The notes: a model not told the origin generated them from the sequence alone. A stretch of 64,000 nucleotides of DNA from Mannheimia glucosida (GCF_046267875.1 NZ_CP176502.1:1736001-1800000); one strand, 5' to 3'; positions 16,883 through 26,626 are shown, numbered from the stretch's first letter. Translations and numbers: made by a program.

Positions 16883-19417
16883 TTAAATCGAACGTTTCAC
16901 TTCAACAATTTCAAACACTTCGATTTGGTCGCCGACTTTAACATCGTTGTAGTTTTTCACGCCGATACCGCATTCCATACCGTTACGCACTTCAGATACG
17001 TCATCTTTGAAACGGCGTAGCGATTCTAACTCGCCTTCAAAAATCACCACGTTATCACGTAGAACACGGATTGGGTTGTTACGTTTAACGATACCTTCCG
17101 TCACCATACAACCGGCAATCGCCCCAAATTTCGGGTGGCGGAACACATCACGCACTTCTGCCAAGCCTATAATTTCTTGTTTAAATTCAGGCTGTAACAT
17201 ACCGCTCATTGCGGCTTTCACGTCATTTAATAGTTCATAAATGATGGAATAGTAACGTAAGTCGATGTTTTCGTTTTCAATCACACGGCGGGCAGAGGCA
17301 TCAGCACGCACGTTAAAGCCGACCATAATAGCATTAGAAGCTGCGGCTAAGGTTGCATCAGTTTCGGTAATACCACCCACACCGGAGCCAACAATTTTCA
17401 CTTTCACTTCATCGGTTGAAAGTTCCATTAATGATTGGCTAATCGCTTCTACCGAGCCTTGTACGTCTGCTTTAACGATGATGTTCAATTCTGCCACATC
17501 ACCGGCTGCCATATTGCTGAACATATTTTCCAGTTTGGCTTTTTGCTGACGAGCCAGTTTCACTTCACGGAATTTACCTTGGCGGTAGAGTGCTACTTCA
17601 CGGGCTTTTTTCTCATCACGCACGACGGTTGCTTCATCACCCGCAGCCGGTACGCCGGATAAGCCTAATACTTCCACCGGAATAGACGGGCCTGCCGATT
17701 CAATCTCTTTACCGTTTTCATCACGCATTGCACGCACACGGCCGTATTCAAAACCGCACAGAACAATGTCGCCTTTGTTTAACGTACCGGACTGTACCAA
17801 AATGGTTGCTACAGGGCCACGACCTTTGTCTAAGTAAGATTCGATTACCACGCCGCTTGCCATACCGTCTTTTACTGCGGTTAATTCAAGCACTTCGGAT
17901 TGCAGAATAATGGCTTCTAGTAAATCATCGATCCCCATACCTTTTTTCGCAGATACCGGCACGAATTGCACATCGCCACCGAATTTCTCAGAAATAACCT
18001 CGTGTTGTAGTAACTCTTGTTCTACACGGTCAGGGTTTGCTTCCGGTTTATCAATTTTATTCACCGCTACCACTAATGGCGCACCCGCCGCTTTGGCGTG
18101 CTGGATCGCTTCGATAGTTTGTGGCATTACACCGTCATCAGCCGCAACGACGAGAACAACGATGTCGGTTGCTTTCGCACCACGCGCACGCATTGAAGTA
18201 AAGGCTGCATGCCCCGGGGTATCTAAGAAAGTGATCATCTTGCCGTCATCGGTTTCAACGTGGTATGCACCAATGTGCTGGGTAATACCACCTGCTTCAC
18301 CTGCCGCCACTTTGGCTTTACGAATGTAGTCAAGTAACGAGGTTTTACCGTGGTCAACGTGGCCCATAATAGTCACTACCGGTGCACGGGTTACTTTTTC
18401 TGCGTGAGTATCACGATCTTCTAAAACCGCTTCTTCTAACTCATTTTCTTTACGCAAAATCACTTTATGCCCAAGTTCTTCCGCCACTAATTGTGCGGTT
18501 TCTTGGTCGATAACTTGGTTGATCGTCACCATTTCGCCCATTTTCATCATCATTTTGATGATTTCAGTCGCTTTCACCGCCATTTTATTTGCTAATTCAG
18601 CTACAGTGATAGTTTCACCAATCACCACATCGGCTTTAACAACTTGAGCAGGTTTGGTAAAGGCTTGTTGTAAAGCTGCACCTTTCTTACCTTGTTTACC
18701 TTTGCCTTTTACTTCTTTATGGTTGCGACGATCTGCACTGCGTTCGTTTTTATCCTCTTCACGTCCGCCTTTTTTCGCTTTAGCCACATTGCCCTTGCCG
18801 TTACGACCACGATTTCCCTCACTACGGCGGTCATTATCACGCTCAGCCTCTCTAGCATAAGAAGAAGTAAAACGCTCATCATCAAAATCTTCGTTGCCGT
18901 TATCTTCCGCTTCTTCACGAGCAATTTCAGCTAAACGGCGGGCATTTTCTGCTGCACGTTTTGCTTCCATTTCCGCTTTTTGCTGAGCTAATTCCTCTTG
19001 CTTACGGCGTAACTCAGCTTCTTCTTTGCGTTTAGCTTCTTTTTCAGGATCAATCGCTTTCTCTTGTTTTGGCTGTGTCTGTTGTGCTTTCGGTTTTTCT
19101 TCTTTTGCTTTGCTGCTTGGCATTACCGGCACAGAAATCGGTTTACTAGCGGTCGATTCTGCTGCTTTTTTTGCAGCTTCTTCTTTTGCAGCTTTCTCTT
19201 TAGCTTCAGCTTCGGCTTTTTCTTTGGCTAACTTTTCAGCTCTAGCTTTCGCTGCGGCAGCTTCTTTTGCTGCTTTTTCTTGCAATGCTTTTGCATCAAT
19301 TTTCGGTTTTTTCTCTTTTACTTCAACCGCTTTTACTTTACCACTGGTTGTGGTTGTATTCACTTTACTCGCTTTGCGAGCGCCACCAAGCGAAAGTGTT
19401 TTTTTCTCTTCTGTCAT
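16883..19417 (-). CDS. infB: Translation initiation factor IF-2
   Basis: IF-2 is the GTPase that delivers fMet-tRNA to the 30S subunit and promotes subunit joining. The 844-aa protein has a long Lys/Glu/Ala-rich coiled N-terminal region (to about 260). The G domain has G1 GHVDHGKT (about 351-358), G3 DTPGHAAFT and G4 NKID, and the beta-barrel and C-terminal fMet-binding domains follow. The start is the ATG at 19417 with AGAGGAT at good spacing; the longer frame into nusA uses a non-ATG codon. In-frame later starts, giving shorter IF-2 forms as in E. coli, were not assessed. Initiator tRNA, its ligand, is encoded upstream in the same block. Confidence 0.97.
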   Translation of the reverse strand: MTEEKKTLSLGGARKASKVNTTTTSGKVKAVEVKEKKPKIDAKALQEKAAKEAAAAKARAEKLAKEKAEAEAKEKAAKEEAAKKAAESTASKPISVPVMPSSKAKEEKPKAQQTQPKQEKAIDPEKEAKRKEEAELRRKQEELAQQKAEMEAKRAAENARRLAEIAREEAEDNGNEDFDDERFTSSYAREAERDNDRRSEGNRGRNGKGNVAKAKKGGREEDKNERSADRRNHKEVKGKGKQGKKGAALQQAFTKPAQVVKADVVIGETITVAELANKMAVKATEIIKMMMKMGEMVTINQVIDQETAQLVAEELGHKVILRKENELEEAVLEDRDTHAEKVTRAPVVTIMGHVDHGKTSLLDYIRKAKVAAGEAGGITQHIGAYHVETDDGKMITFLDTPGHAAFTSMRARGAKATDIVVLVVAADDGVMPQTIEAIQHAKAAGAPLVVAVNKIDKPEANPDRVEQELLQHEVISEKFGGDVQFVPVSAKKGMGIDDLLEAIILQSEVLELTAVKDGMASGVVIESYLDKGRGPVATILVQSGTLNKGDIVLCGFEYGRVRAMRDENGKEIESAGPSIPVEVLGLSGVPAAGDEATVVRDEKKAREVALYRQGKFREVKLARQQKAKLENMFSNMAAGDVAELNIIVKADVQGSVEAISQSLMELSTDEVKVKIVGSGVGGITETDATLAAASNAIMVGFNVRADASARRVIENENIDLRYYSIIYELLNDVKAAMSGMLQPEFKQEIIGLAEVRDVFRHPKFGAIAGCMVTEGIVKRNNPIRVLRDNVVIFEGELESLRRFKDDVSEVRNGMECGIGVKNYNDVKVGDQIEVFEIVEVKRSI

Positions 19418-19434
19418 TTTATTATCCTCTTTGC

Positions 19435-20931
19435 TTAGTTGAACCAACAAATTTGGCGTGCTGCCATAATTAGCTCGCCTGCTTTCTCTTCTGAAAGTTC
19501 TTCAATATCGGCTAAATCATCCACGCCTTGCTCTGCAAGTTCTTCAAGAGTCGTAATCTGTTTTTCAGCTAATTTGAATGCGATATGGCGGTCCATACCT
19601 TCAAGCGTTAATAATTTTTCTTCAATTTGAGCTGATTTTAATAACTGCTCTTCTTCTAACGCTTTTTTCGTGATCGCATTTTTAGCACGAGATTGTAATT
19701 CTTCAACTAAATCTTCATCTTCTAAACCGTCAATTGCCGTTAAAGCATCAACCGGCACATAAGCAATCGCTTCAAGAGACGTAAAGCCCTCTTCAATTAA
19801 AACTTGAGCGAATTCTTCATCAATTTCTAAAGCAGAAGTTAATAAATTGATGACTTTGCCATCTTCTTCTTCGCTCTTCTTCGTTAGCTCTTCAACGGTC
19901 ATTACATTTAATGCCCAACCAGTTAATTGTGTCGCCAAACGCACGTTTTGACCGTTACGACCGATAGCTTGAGCCAGATTTTTCGCTTCAACCGCAATAT
20001 CCATTGAGTGAGTTTCATCGTTAATCACAATAGAGCTTACATCTGCCGGAGCCATTGCATTAATCACAAATTGAGCCGGATTTTCGTCCCAAAGTACGAT
20101 ATCCACACGCTCGCCGCCTAATTCATTGCTGATAGCTTGAACACGAGCACCACGCATACCCACACAAGCCCCTACCGGGTCAATACGTTTATCGTGGGTT
20201 TTCACGGCAATTTTTGCACGAGAGCCGACATCACGGGCTGAACCTTTGATCTCAATTACGCCTTCGCCAATTTCAGGCACTTCCAATTTGAATAGCTCTT
20301 CTAACATCACCGGTTTAGCACGGGTAACGAAAAGCTGAGGTCCTTTTGATTCAGGCTTGATTTCGTATAACACACCACGCACACGGTCACCCGGGCGGAA
20401 GTTTTCACGTGGGATCATATCTTCACGCACAATGACCGCTTCGCCTTTGATATCTTCTGATTTACCTTGTAACTCAAGGAAAATATTATCACGGGTTACT
20501 TTTTTCACAGTGGCAAGAATAATTTTGCCTAAATCCGAACGGAATTCATCAATGATTTTCGTCTTCTCCGCTTCACGAATTTTGGTTTTGACTACCTGAC
20601 CAAAAGTCTGAATCGCCACACGACCGAACTCGATAGACTCTACTTCATCTTCAATAAAATCGCCTAATTGTACGTTTGGATCTTCAAATTGTGCCGCTTC
20701 TAAGCTGATTTCACGGGTCATATTATTCACATTTTCAACCACAGCCCAACGACGGAAAGTTTGGAAATCACCGGTTTTACGATCTACCACCACACGCACG
20801 TCAATATCTAAATCACGGCTCTTTTTGGTTGCAATGGTTAAAGCGGTTTCTAAGGCTTCAAAAATTGCCTCTTTTGGTAATTGCTTTTCGTTTGAAACTG
20901 CTTCCGCAGCTAATAAAATCTCTTTACTCAT
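19435..20931 (-). CDS. nusA: Transcription termination/antitermination factor NusA
   Basis: NusA binds RNA polymerase, enhances pausing and intrinsic termination, and joins antitermination complexes. The 498-aa protein has an N-terminal polymerase-binding domain and an S1 domain (about 135-200). KH1 and KH2 follow, including GACVGMRGARVQAISNELGGERVDIVLWDENP and AIGRNGQNVRLATQLTGW. Two acidic C-terminal repeats, typical of the gamma-proteobacterial form, complete it. It lies between rimP and infB with short spacers. Possible autogenous control through the terminator-rich leader upstream of rimP is described separately. Confidence 0.97.
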   Translation of the reverse strand: MSKEILLAAEAVSNEKQLPKEAIFEALETALTIATKKSRDLDIDVRVVVDRKTGDFQTFRRWAVVENVNNMTREISLEAAQFEDPNVQLGDFIEDEVESIEFGRVAIQTFGQVVKTKIREAEKTKIIDEFRSDLGKIILATVKKVTRDNIFLELQGKSEDIKGEAVIVREDMIPRENFRPGDRVRGVLYEIKPESKGPQLFVTRAKPVMLEELFKLEVPEIGEGVIEIKGSARDVGSRAKIAVKTHDKRIDPVGACVGMRGARVQAISNELGGERVDIVLWDENPAQFVINAMAPADVSSIVINDETHSMDIAVEAKNLAQAIGRNGQNVRLATQLTGWALNVMTVEELTKKSEEEDGKVINLLTSALEIDEEFAQVLIEEGFTSLEAIAYVPVDALTAIDGLEDEDLVEELQSRAKNAITKKALEEEQLLKSAQIEEKLLTLEGMDRHIAFKLAEKQITTLEELAEQGVDDLADIEELSEEKAGELIMAARQICWFN

Positions 20932-20951
20932 TTTGTCAGTTTACCTTTATC

Positions 20952-21413
20952 TTAAAAATTAAAAACCGGAACTAAATTTGCTTTTTGAATATTGCCAAAT
21001 GCGAACTGGCGATCTTCATTTTCTACCGTTAAAGTGATGAAATCACCTTCTACTTGTTTGATTTTACCTTGCCATTTACGGCGATCGAACATCGGAATGC
21101 GTAAATGAATCACTACATCTTGCCCGATAAAACGCTCATAGTGGGCAACGGTAAATAATGGACGATCTAACCCTGGTGAAGAAACCTCTAAGTTATATTT
21201 ATCGGCAATCGGATCTTCCACATCAAAAATCGCACTCACTTGGCGGCTGACATCGCTACAATCATCAATCGTCACGCCACCTTCTTTATCAATATATAAA
21301 CGCACCGTTAAAAAACGGCCTGCACGTTGGCATTCAATGCCGACTAATTCAAAGCCTAATGCTTCAATAGAATCGAGCACTAAATCTTCTAGTTTTTGTT
21401 CTAAAGTTGCCAA
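20952..21413 (-). CDS. rimP: Ribosome maturation factor RimP
   Basis: RimP is needed for early 30S subunit assembly. The 153-aa sequence is collinear with E. coli RimP (YhbC). It has an N-terminal alpha/beta domain (LVGIECQRAGRFLTVRLYIDKEGGVTIDDCSDVSRQVSAIFD), the hallmark YNLEVSSPGLDRPLF, and a C-terminal SH3-like domain. It is the first protein gene after the initiator tRNA and three terminator-like hairpins. Confidence 0.95.
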   Translation of the reverse strand: MATLEQKLEDLVLDSIEALGFELVGIECQRAGRFLTVRLYIDKEGGVTIDDCSDVSRQVSAIFDVEDPIADKYNLEVSSPGLDRPLFTVAHYERFIGQDVVIHLRIPMFDRRKWQGKIKQVEGDFITLTVENEDRQFAFGNIQKANLVPVFNF

Positions 21414-21431
21414 GTCATAATCTCCAAATAT

Positions 21432-21456
21432 AAAAAAAGCCGGATAAACCAGCTTT
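21432..21456 (-). terminator. Terminator-like hairpin 3 immediately before rimP
   Basis: On the minus strand AAAGCTGG and CCGGCTTT pair (8 bp, one U-G) across TTTAT, followed by a run of T. The hairpin ends about 19 bp before the rimP ATG, so a terminated transcript would exclude rimP. Confidence 0.7.
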
Positions 21457-21484
21457 GATACGTTAATGCTGTACCAATTTCCGC

Positions 21485-21517
21485 AAAAAAGCCCCAGACG
21501 GGAAACCGTGGGGCTTT
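21485..21517 (-). terminator. Terminator-like hairpin 2 in the rimP-nusA leader
   Basis: On the minus strand AAAGCCCCA (21517-21509) pairs with TGGGGCTTT (21496-21488), with an inner CGG/CCG pairing around TTTC. Six T follow. This is a strong intrinsic-terminator shape about 70 bp before rimP. Confidence 0.8.
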
Positions 21518-21532
21518 AAGCGGTTTGTTTTT

Positions 21533-21593
21533 TGCTGTAGCAACCACAACAAGCGGTCTTTTTTGCCAAATTTTTTGCAAATTTGCTACAGCA
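21533..21593 (-). repeat. 11-bp inverted repeat enclosing an uptake signal
   Basis: TGCTGTAGCAA (21533-21543) and TTGCTACAGCA (21583-21593) are perfect inverted copies. The 39-bp loop contains ACAAGCGGTC and the AT-rich flank typical of the extended uptake sequence. There is no T-tract, so it need not be a terminator. Confidence 0.65.
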
Positions 21594-21601
21594 TATAAAA
21601 C

Positions 21602-21631
21602 AAAACTCACAACTTTAACCAAAGCTGTGAG
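21602..21631 (-). terminator. Intrinsic terminator directly after initiator tRNA
   Basis: On the minus strand CTCACAGCTTT pairs over all 11 positions (one G-U) with AAAGTTGTGAG across a GGTT loop. TTTTG follows. It starts 9 bp after the CCA end of the tRNA. Confidence 0.85.
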
Positions 21632-21639
21632 CTTAAAAC

Positions 21640-21716
<77 letters not shown>

Positions 21717-21729
21717 TCTGATGGGGTGC

Positions 21730-21757
21730 ATTATAGAGGTTCTACACAAAAACACAA
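21730..21757 (-). promoter_or_regulatory. Promoter of the initiator tRNA
   Basis: A perfect TATAAT (21735-21730) follows TTGTGT (21757-21752) at 16-bp spacing. The following sequence GCACCCC gives a GC-rich discriminator, typical of stringently controlled stable-RNA promoters. It sits between the slt stop and the tRNA. Confidence 0.8.
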
Positions 21758-21764
21758 GCATTTT

Positions 21765-23927
21765 TTAATATTTTCTTGTTAATTCCTCTTGATAGAACAT
21801 TTTTAATCCATTTTTATCATTTGTATCGCTATAGAGCATTTGATAATAGTAGTCATACGCCAGCACATTTTGTACATAGCCTCTGGTTTCATAAAACGGG
21901 ATACTGGCAATAAATTCATCCATTGCTAACTGCCCGTTACTACGTTTCAGCCACTGCTCAACACGCCCTGCTCCTGCATTATAAGCAGAGGCAATCAGAA
22001 TCCGATTATTCGGATATTTTTCGTTTAACTCCATTAAATGGGTTGTGCCTAACATAATATTGTTAAACGGTTGAAAGAGATCATTGCCATCTTTGAAGGT
22101 TAAACCGTTATCTTTAGCGGTTTTTTGTGCTGTTGTCGGTAACAGTTGCATTAGCCCTCTCGCATTAGCGTGCGATTGAGCCTGAGCATTCCACGCACTT
22201 TCTTGACGAGCAATCGCCTGAGCAAACGTTTTGCTGATTTTTTTATCTTGCAGATGTAAATCGAACGAATCCGAATAGGCATTCGGTAATCGCAAATCAA
22301 GATAATCAAAGGCTTTTGTTTGAATTGTACCTTCCACCGCCAAATCATACCAATTTTTATCCTTGGCATATTTTATCAGGGCTAACTGGATTTTAGTTGG
22401 TGTATTTTCACCTGCTTCCGGCTTGATGTTTTTTATCCAGTCAATCCATATTTTTCTTGCCTGGTCAAACTGCCCTAGCTCTCGCAACTCTTGAATACGA
22501 GCTAATTGGTTTGCATACAATTCAAGCTGTGCTTGTGTCAATTCAGGCACTTCAAGCATCGGGATTTGGTAAACAATGCCTAATTGTTGAGCAGCCAACA
22601 TAGCATAAAAGCCTCGCTCTTTAGCTAAGTTTTCAAAATCAGCTTTGCGTTTCGCCTCATTTTTCTCCTCTTTCGCTGCCCAATAACGCCACTCTGCTTT
22701 ATCTTTCACTTCAGTTGAGAGTAAATCCAACCACTCATTTAACGCTGTTTGCTGCCAAATTGCCATTCGTAAACGGCGTTCGGTTAAATTGTCTGCCTTG
22801 AGCAGTTTAATTTGCTCATCACGCCAAAGCTGGAATGTTGGTTCTGGGTTATCAAAAAGCCGAGTGATAAAGGCATTTTTCCAGCTATTCATTTCCTCAT
22901 TGGAAAATTGATACTTCTCCGCCCACGCTTGGTATTGCTGGAAACTCGGGTTCTCCATATTTTCCGATAAAGTTCGCACATATTTAGCAAAGAGTTGCTG
23001 AATAATCGCTTTATTTTCAGCATAAAATGGGGAATCAAGCGGTTGATTTTCGATAAAATTTTGCAAATCTGCTGGATTATTCGCTACCTTTTCAACTGAA
23101 GATAGCCAGCTTTTCAAATTCTCATTATTTACATTTGCAGCCAAATTCGCCAATTCAGCATTTGCATTCTGTTTAATTAATTCGACCGCTTTCAACCGTA
23201 CTTTTTCATCGGTTTTAAGCCCCTGATCCCGCCAATAACTTTCTAAATTCGCACAATCAGAAGTTAATTTCGGCGTAGCAAGCCAAAAGCGATCAAACTC
23301 TTGCACCAAAGCAAGCAGTTCTGCATTTTCTGCTTTTTGCTCAGTTACTTGAGAAACTTCTGGATTGATTTGAGCTTTACTTGCTGCCAGTTCATAACGA
23401 GCAGAAAATAAACGGCATTGGTCGGCAAGACTACTCGGTTTTACATTTTGAGCATATTCCAGTAACTCCGGAAATTTCTGTTCACGATAGAGCAGCTCAA
23501 ACATCAAGTTCTGTAACTGCCTTTGATACAAAGAATCAGGATATTTTGAAATAAATGCTTTAACTTCATTTTCTGTAGCTTGTTTTAACGTTATTTTAGC
23601 ATTTAGCAGCTTCCATTCAGCTTCCATCTCCAACGGATAGCCCGCTAAGGTTAGTAATAAACGCTGAATTATCTGCTCCGTTGAAAGTGATAAATTCTTC
23701 TGACTAACCACTGCATCTGCCAAATAATTAATTTGCTGAAAATTTTCTCTCTGTTTTAAACGCAAATTTTCTGCATACTGTAGCTCTTTTTGATAAATCG
23801 CTAACCAATCATTTTTTAATTGTTTTAATTCTGTTTCAGTATAACTTTTTGATGGTTCTTTCCCGGTTCCTACCGCAAAAGCATATTGGCTTGCTAAAAA
23901 TACAGCAATCAATGTTTTCTTCCACAT
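21765..23927 (-). CDS. slt: Soluble lytic murein transglycosylase
   Basis: Slt is a periplasmic exo-lytic transglycosylase that degrades peptidoglycan to 1,6-anhydromuropeptides. The 720-aa product starts with a signal peptide (MWKKTLIAVFLASQYAFA). A long helical superhelix region (about 30-540) follows, and a C-terminal lysozyme-like SLT domain has the catalytic Glu (about 577) in IARQESAWNAQAQSHANARGLMQLLP. The later motif ILIASAYNAGAGRVEQWL is also typical. It is larger than E. coli Slt70 (645 aa). Its transcript runs toward the tRNA promoter, and no terminator is obvious between them. Confidence 0.93.
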   Translation of the reverse strand: MWKKTLIAVFLASQYAFAVGTGKEPSKSYTETELKQLKNDWLAIYQKELQYAENLRLKQRENFQQINYLADAVVSQKNLSLSTEQIIQRLLLTLAGYPLEMEAEWKLLNAKITLKQATENEVKAFISKYPDSLYQRQLQNLMFELLYREQKFPELLEYAQNVKPSSLADQCRLFSARYELAASKAQINPEVSQVTEQKAENAELLALVQEFDRFWLATPKLTSDCANLESYWRDQGLKTDEKVRLKAVELIKQNANAELANLAANVNNENLKSWLSSVEKVANNPADLQNFIENQPLDSPFYAENKAIIQQLFAKYVRTLSENMENPSFQQYQAWAEKYQFSNEEMNSWKNAFITRLFDNPEPTFQLWRDEQIKLLKADNLTERRLRMAIWQQTALNEWLDLLSTEVKDKAEWRYWAAKEEKNEAKRKADFENLAKERGFYAMLAAQQLGIVYQIPMLEVPELTQAQLELYANQLARIQELRELGQFDQARKIWIDWIKNIKPEAGENTPTKIQLALIKYAKDKNWYDLAVEGTIQTKAFDYLDLRLPNAYSDSFDLHLQDKKISKTFAQAIARQESAWNAQAQSHANARGLMQLLPTTAQKTAKDNGLTFKDGNDLFQPFNNIMLGTTHLMELNEKYPNNRILIASAYNAGAGRVEQWLKRSNGQLAMDEFIASIPFYETRGYVQNVLAYDYYYQMLYSDTNDKNGLKMFYQEELTRKY

Positions 23928-24029
23928 TAGTTTTTCTCCTTAATCGTGAGTTTTAGGCAGAAAAGTAGGAATGAAGTTTCAAATAAAATGAAGTTATTTA
24001 AAAGCTGCCAGCTGATAATTGTTTAAAAC

Positions 24030-24341
24030 TCAACCACCTGCCAGTTTCACTTTGAAACCTTTCTGTTCTAAGATTTGCTTAATGAATTCTCGATTATCGC
24101 CCTGGATTTCAATTACTTCATCTTTAAATGAGCCACCACAACCCAATTTACGTTTAAGCTCTGAAGCAAGAGAATTTAAGGCTTTATCCTCTAAATCAAG
24201 ACCGGTAATGAGGCAAACACCTTTCCCTTTTCTACCACTTGTTTGACGTTGAATGCGCACAATACCATCCCCTTTAGGGCGTTCTTCTTTTATTACTTCG
24301 GGCTTTATTCTGCCTGTTTCCGTTGAATAGACTAATGTCAT
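24030..24341 (-). CDS. yciH: SUI1/eIF1-like translation factor YciH
   Basis: The 103-aa protein carries the SUI1 fold: GIVRIQRQTSGRKGKGVCLITGLDLED, followed by LKRKLGCGGSFKDEVIEIQGDNREFIKQILEQKGF. The bacterial homologue is proposed to influence initiation fidelity. The pyrF-yciH order is the same as in E. coli, but a strong terminator sits between the two genes here, so independent or read-through expression is needed. Confidence 0.93.
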   Translation of the reverse strand: MTLVYSTETGRIKPEVIKEERPKGDGIVRIQRQTSGRKGKGVCLITGLDLEDKALNSLASELKRKLGCGGSFKDEVIEIQGDNREFIKQILEQKGFKVKLAGG

Positions 24342-24380
24342 TTACAAATTTTTCCTCAAAAATAACCGCTTGTTTGATTA

Positions 24381-24405
24381 AAAAAGGCGGAAATTTTTCC
24401 GCCTT
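24381..24405 (-). terminator. Intrinsic terminator of pyrF
   Basis: On the minus strand AAGGCGGAAA and TTTCCGCCTT form a 10-bp stem with a 2-nt loop, followed by TTTTTT. It lies between pyrF and yciH. Confidence 0.88.
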
Positions 24406-24423
24406 CATTAAAAATGCAATGAA

Positions 24424-25116
24424 TTAACTGATAGATTGGTTAATAGATTTTAATACCGCAAGCGGATCTTGAGCTTGGGTAATAGGACGACCAATAACCA
24501 AAAAATCTGAGCCTGTTTCTACTGCTTGTTTTGGTGTCATCACTCGGCGTTGGTCACCAAAATCTGTTCCTTTTGGTCGGATTCCTGGAGTCACTAATTT
24601 AAAATCTTGACCACAATGGGTACGTAATACCTCAACTTCTTGTGGAGAACATACCACGCCATCTAAACCAGCCCGTTGTGCTAAATGTGCTAAACGAATA
24701 ACTTGTTCCATCGGCGAAGCATTAATACCTATTTGAAGCAAATCCAAATCTTCCATACTGGTTAGAACCGTCACTGCAATTAATAATGGTGCCTCTTTGC
24801 CATAAGGCTCCAAAATTTTCTTTGCCTCTTCCATCATGGCTAAACCACCAGAAGCATGCAAGTCAACCATCCACACACCAAGATCAGCAGCAGAACGTAC
24901 TGCTCGAGCAACCGTATTTGGAATATCATGATATTTTAAATCAAGGAATACATCAAATTTACGTTCGTGTAATTGTTTGACAAAATTTGTGCCTAAGGTT
25001 GTAAACATTTCTTTGCCTACTTTTAAACGACAAAGCGACGGATCGACTAAATCCACAAATTCTAATGCTTCACGTTCAGTTTCATAGTCTAACGCAACAA
25101 TTACTTTATTGTTCAT
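24424..25116 (-). CDS. pyrF: Orotidine 5'-phosphate decarboxylase
   Basis: PyrF converts OMP to UMP, the last step of de novo pyrimidine synthesis. The 230-aa protein has the catalytic Asp59-x-Lys61-xx-Asp64 array in FLDLKYHDIPNTV. VVCSPQEVE and the phosphate-binding VTPGIRPKG and FLVIGRPIT segments are also present. The start is the ATG at 25116 with TGAGGA upstream; the in-frame TTG two codons earlier is rejected. It lies 10 bp after lapB. Confidence 0.96.
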   Translation of the reverse strand: MNNKVIVALDYETEREALEFVDLVDPSLCRLKVGKEMFTTLGTNFVKQLHERKFDVFLDLKYHDIPNTVARAVRSAADLGVWMVDLHASGGLAMMEEAKKILEPYGKEAPLLIAVTVLTSMEDLDLLQIGINASPMEQVIRLAHLAQRAGLDGVVCSPQEVEVLRTHCGQDFKLVTPGIRPKGTDFGDQRRVMTPKQAVETGSDFLVIGRPITQAQDPLAVLKSINQSIS

Positions 25117-25126
25117 ATTCAATTCC

Positions 25127-26335
25127 TCAGATTCTTTCTTTATTGAATAAACCTTCGATACTTTGTACCGGCTTAATTTTTTCCCATTGATTACAAGAAG
25201 GACATTGCCACATTAAGCGATAACTTTGATAACCACAATTCAAACAGCGATATTGGAAGCTGCGTTTTATCTGATTTCCCACCATATTATGTAATAAAAC
25301 TAAGCTTTCTTTACCATTTCCTTCCTCCGCAAAATCTGCTTGATAGCGAATAAAGCGGTGAAAAGTAATTAAATTCGGATAAGTACTCAACTGCTGGTAT
25401 AGTTTAGAATGTGCAGCATTGATACCATCTTTTTCTTCAATAAATTCAGTTAAAGCAATATCTACACTACTATTATGTTTTACTCGGTTTGCTCGAATGA
25501 GAAATAATTCATAGCCATTTAAATCCTCAAGAGCCATATAGCTTTGCTTAATTCGTCCAAGCACTTCACTAATATAATCAGGGTCTTGCACAAGAATCTG
25601 CTCGAAATAGCTTAATGCTCTTAGATATTCTCCCTCTTCTAAATAGAAGTCACCTAACATTATAGAAGCTCGAGTGGATTGAGGATAATATTCTAACGCT
25701 TTATTTAAGGATTCAATAAATGCCGCTTTATCATCAAATTTAACTCCTTGCGCATATTCACAATAAAAATGTGAAAGCGGTATTTTATCTGTATCTGGCT
25801 CTATTCTAAGCCGTTTTTCTGCAACATTAATCGCTTTTTTCCATTCTCTGGTTTTTTGATAAATAACAGCAAGCTGTGATAAAGAATATTTAGCAAACTC
25901 AGGTTCATCAACTAATGAAATGTAATAATTTTCTGCACGATCATAGAAACCTGCAACCATAAAGTCTTTAGCTAATTGCTGTTTTGCTAATAATTTTTGA
26001 TCAAATGAATAATGAGGGCTATTCACTAATGTTTGGTGAATACGTAAGGCGCGATCTACCTCACCTCTTGAACGGAAAAGATTACCTAGGGTTAACTCCG
26101 CTTCAAATTGGGATTCAGATGCAATATGATTTTCGGATTCTTGTTTTTGTAACATAGAGAGGAAAAGATCCACCGCCTTTTCCTGCTGATTAGATAAAAG
26201 AAAATTTAATCCCGTAACATACTCACGAGAAAACTTGTTACTAACGGTTTCTTGATCCTTCTTTGCACTACGTTGCCCCATATACCAGCCATATAGTGCT
26301 GCAATAGGCAATAAAAGGAACAATAATTCAAGCAT
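25127..26335 (-). CDS. lapB: Lipopolysaccharide assembly protein B
   Basis: LapB (YciM) is an inner-membrane protein that presents LpxC to the protease FtsH and so limits LPS synthesis. The 402-aa product has an N-terminal transmembrane helix (LELLFLLLPIAALYGWYMG). Tetratricopeptide repeats fill about residues 40-340. The C-terminal rubredoxin-like zinc knuckle has Cys364, Cys367, Cys378 and Cys381 (CLNC...CPSC). It is preceded by lapA with a 3-bp gap. Its functional counterpart YejM (LapC) is encoded about 28 kb away in the same window. Confidence 0.95.
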   Translation of the reverse strand: MLELLFLLLPIAALYGWYMGQRSAKKDQETVSNKFSREYVTGLNFLLSNQQEKAVDLFLSMLQKQESENHIASESQFEAELTLGNLFRSRGEVDRALRIHQTLVNSPHYSFDQKLLAKQQLAKDFMVAGFYDRAENYYISLVDEPEFAKYSLSQLAVIYQKTREWKKAINVAEKRLRIEPDTDKIPLSHFYCEYAQGVKFDDKAAFIESLNKALEYYPQSTRASIMLGDFYLEEGEYLRALSYFEQILVQDPDYISEVLGRIKQSYMALEDLNGYELFLIRANRVKHNSSVDIALTEFIEEKDGINAAHSKLYQQLSTYPNLITFHRFIRYQADFAEEGNGKESLVLLHNMVGNQIKRSFQYRCLNCGYQSYRLMWQCPSCNQWEKIKPVQSIEGLFNKERI

Positions 26336-26338
26336 TGA

Positions 26339-26626
26339 TTATTCAGCCTTTGGAGTCGTTAATTCAGTTATTTGTTGAGCTTGGCGTTTTACACGACGAT
26401 TTAAAGCAACGTTTTGAAGCTTAATTTTTAAGTAAAAAATACCCGTTATCAACCAACCAAGAATCAATCCCAAGCCAAATAAAATCGCAACTAACGTTGA
26501 TAAGCGTAATTCACTCTGAGCAAAAATATAGTTAAAGGTGATAAGTTGATCATTATTGGCACCAATCGTAACAGCGACAATAATAACTGCAATCACAATT
26601 AAAATACCTAAAATATACTTAATCAT
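26339..26626 (-). CDS. lapA: Lipopolysaccharide assembly protein A
   Basis: LapA (YciS) is a small inner-membrane protein that works with LapB in LPS homeostasis. The 95-aa sequence has two hydrophobic helices (about 3-23 and 42-66) and a basic, coiled C-terminal tail (LNRRVKRQAQQITEL). The lapA-lapB-pyrF-yciH order matches E. coli. Confidence 0.92.
   Translation of the reverse strand: MIKYILGILIVIAVIIVAVTIGANNDQLITFNYIFAQSELRLSTLVAILFGLGLILGWLITGIFYLKIKLQNVALNRRVKRQAQQITELTTPKAE

Noticed and set aside
18654..18934. Several open frames opposite infB and other genes
   Set aside because: They are shadows of highly biased Lys/Glu/Ala coding sequence on the opposite strand, with no ribosome-binding sites or family matches.
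19418..19450. Upstream start of infB overlapping nusA
   Set aside because: It uses a non-ATG codon inside nusA, while the ATG at 19417 has a good ribosome-binding site.
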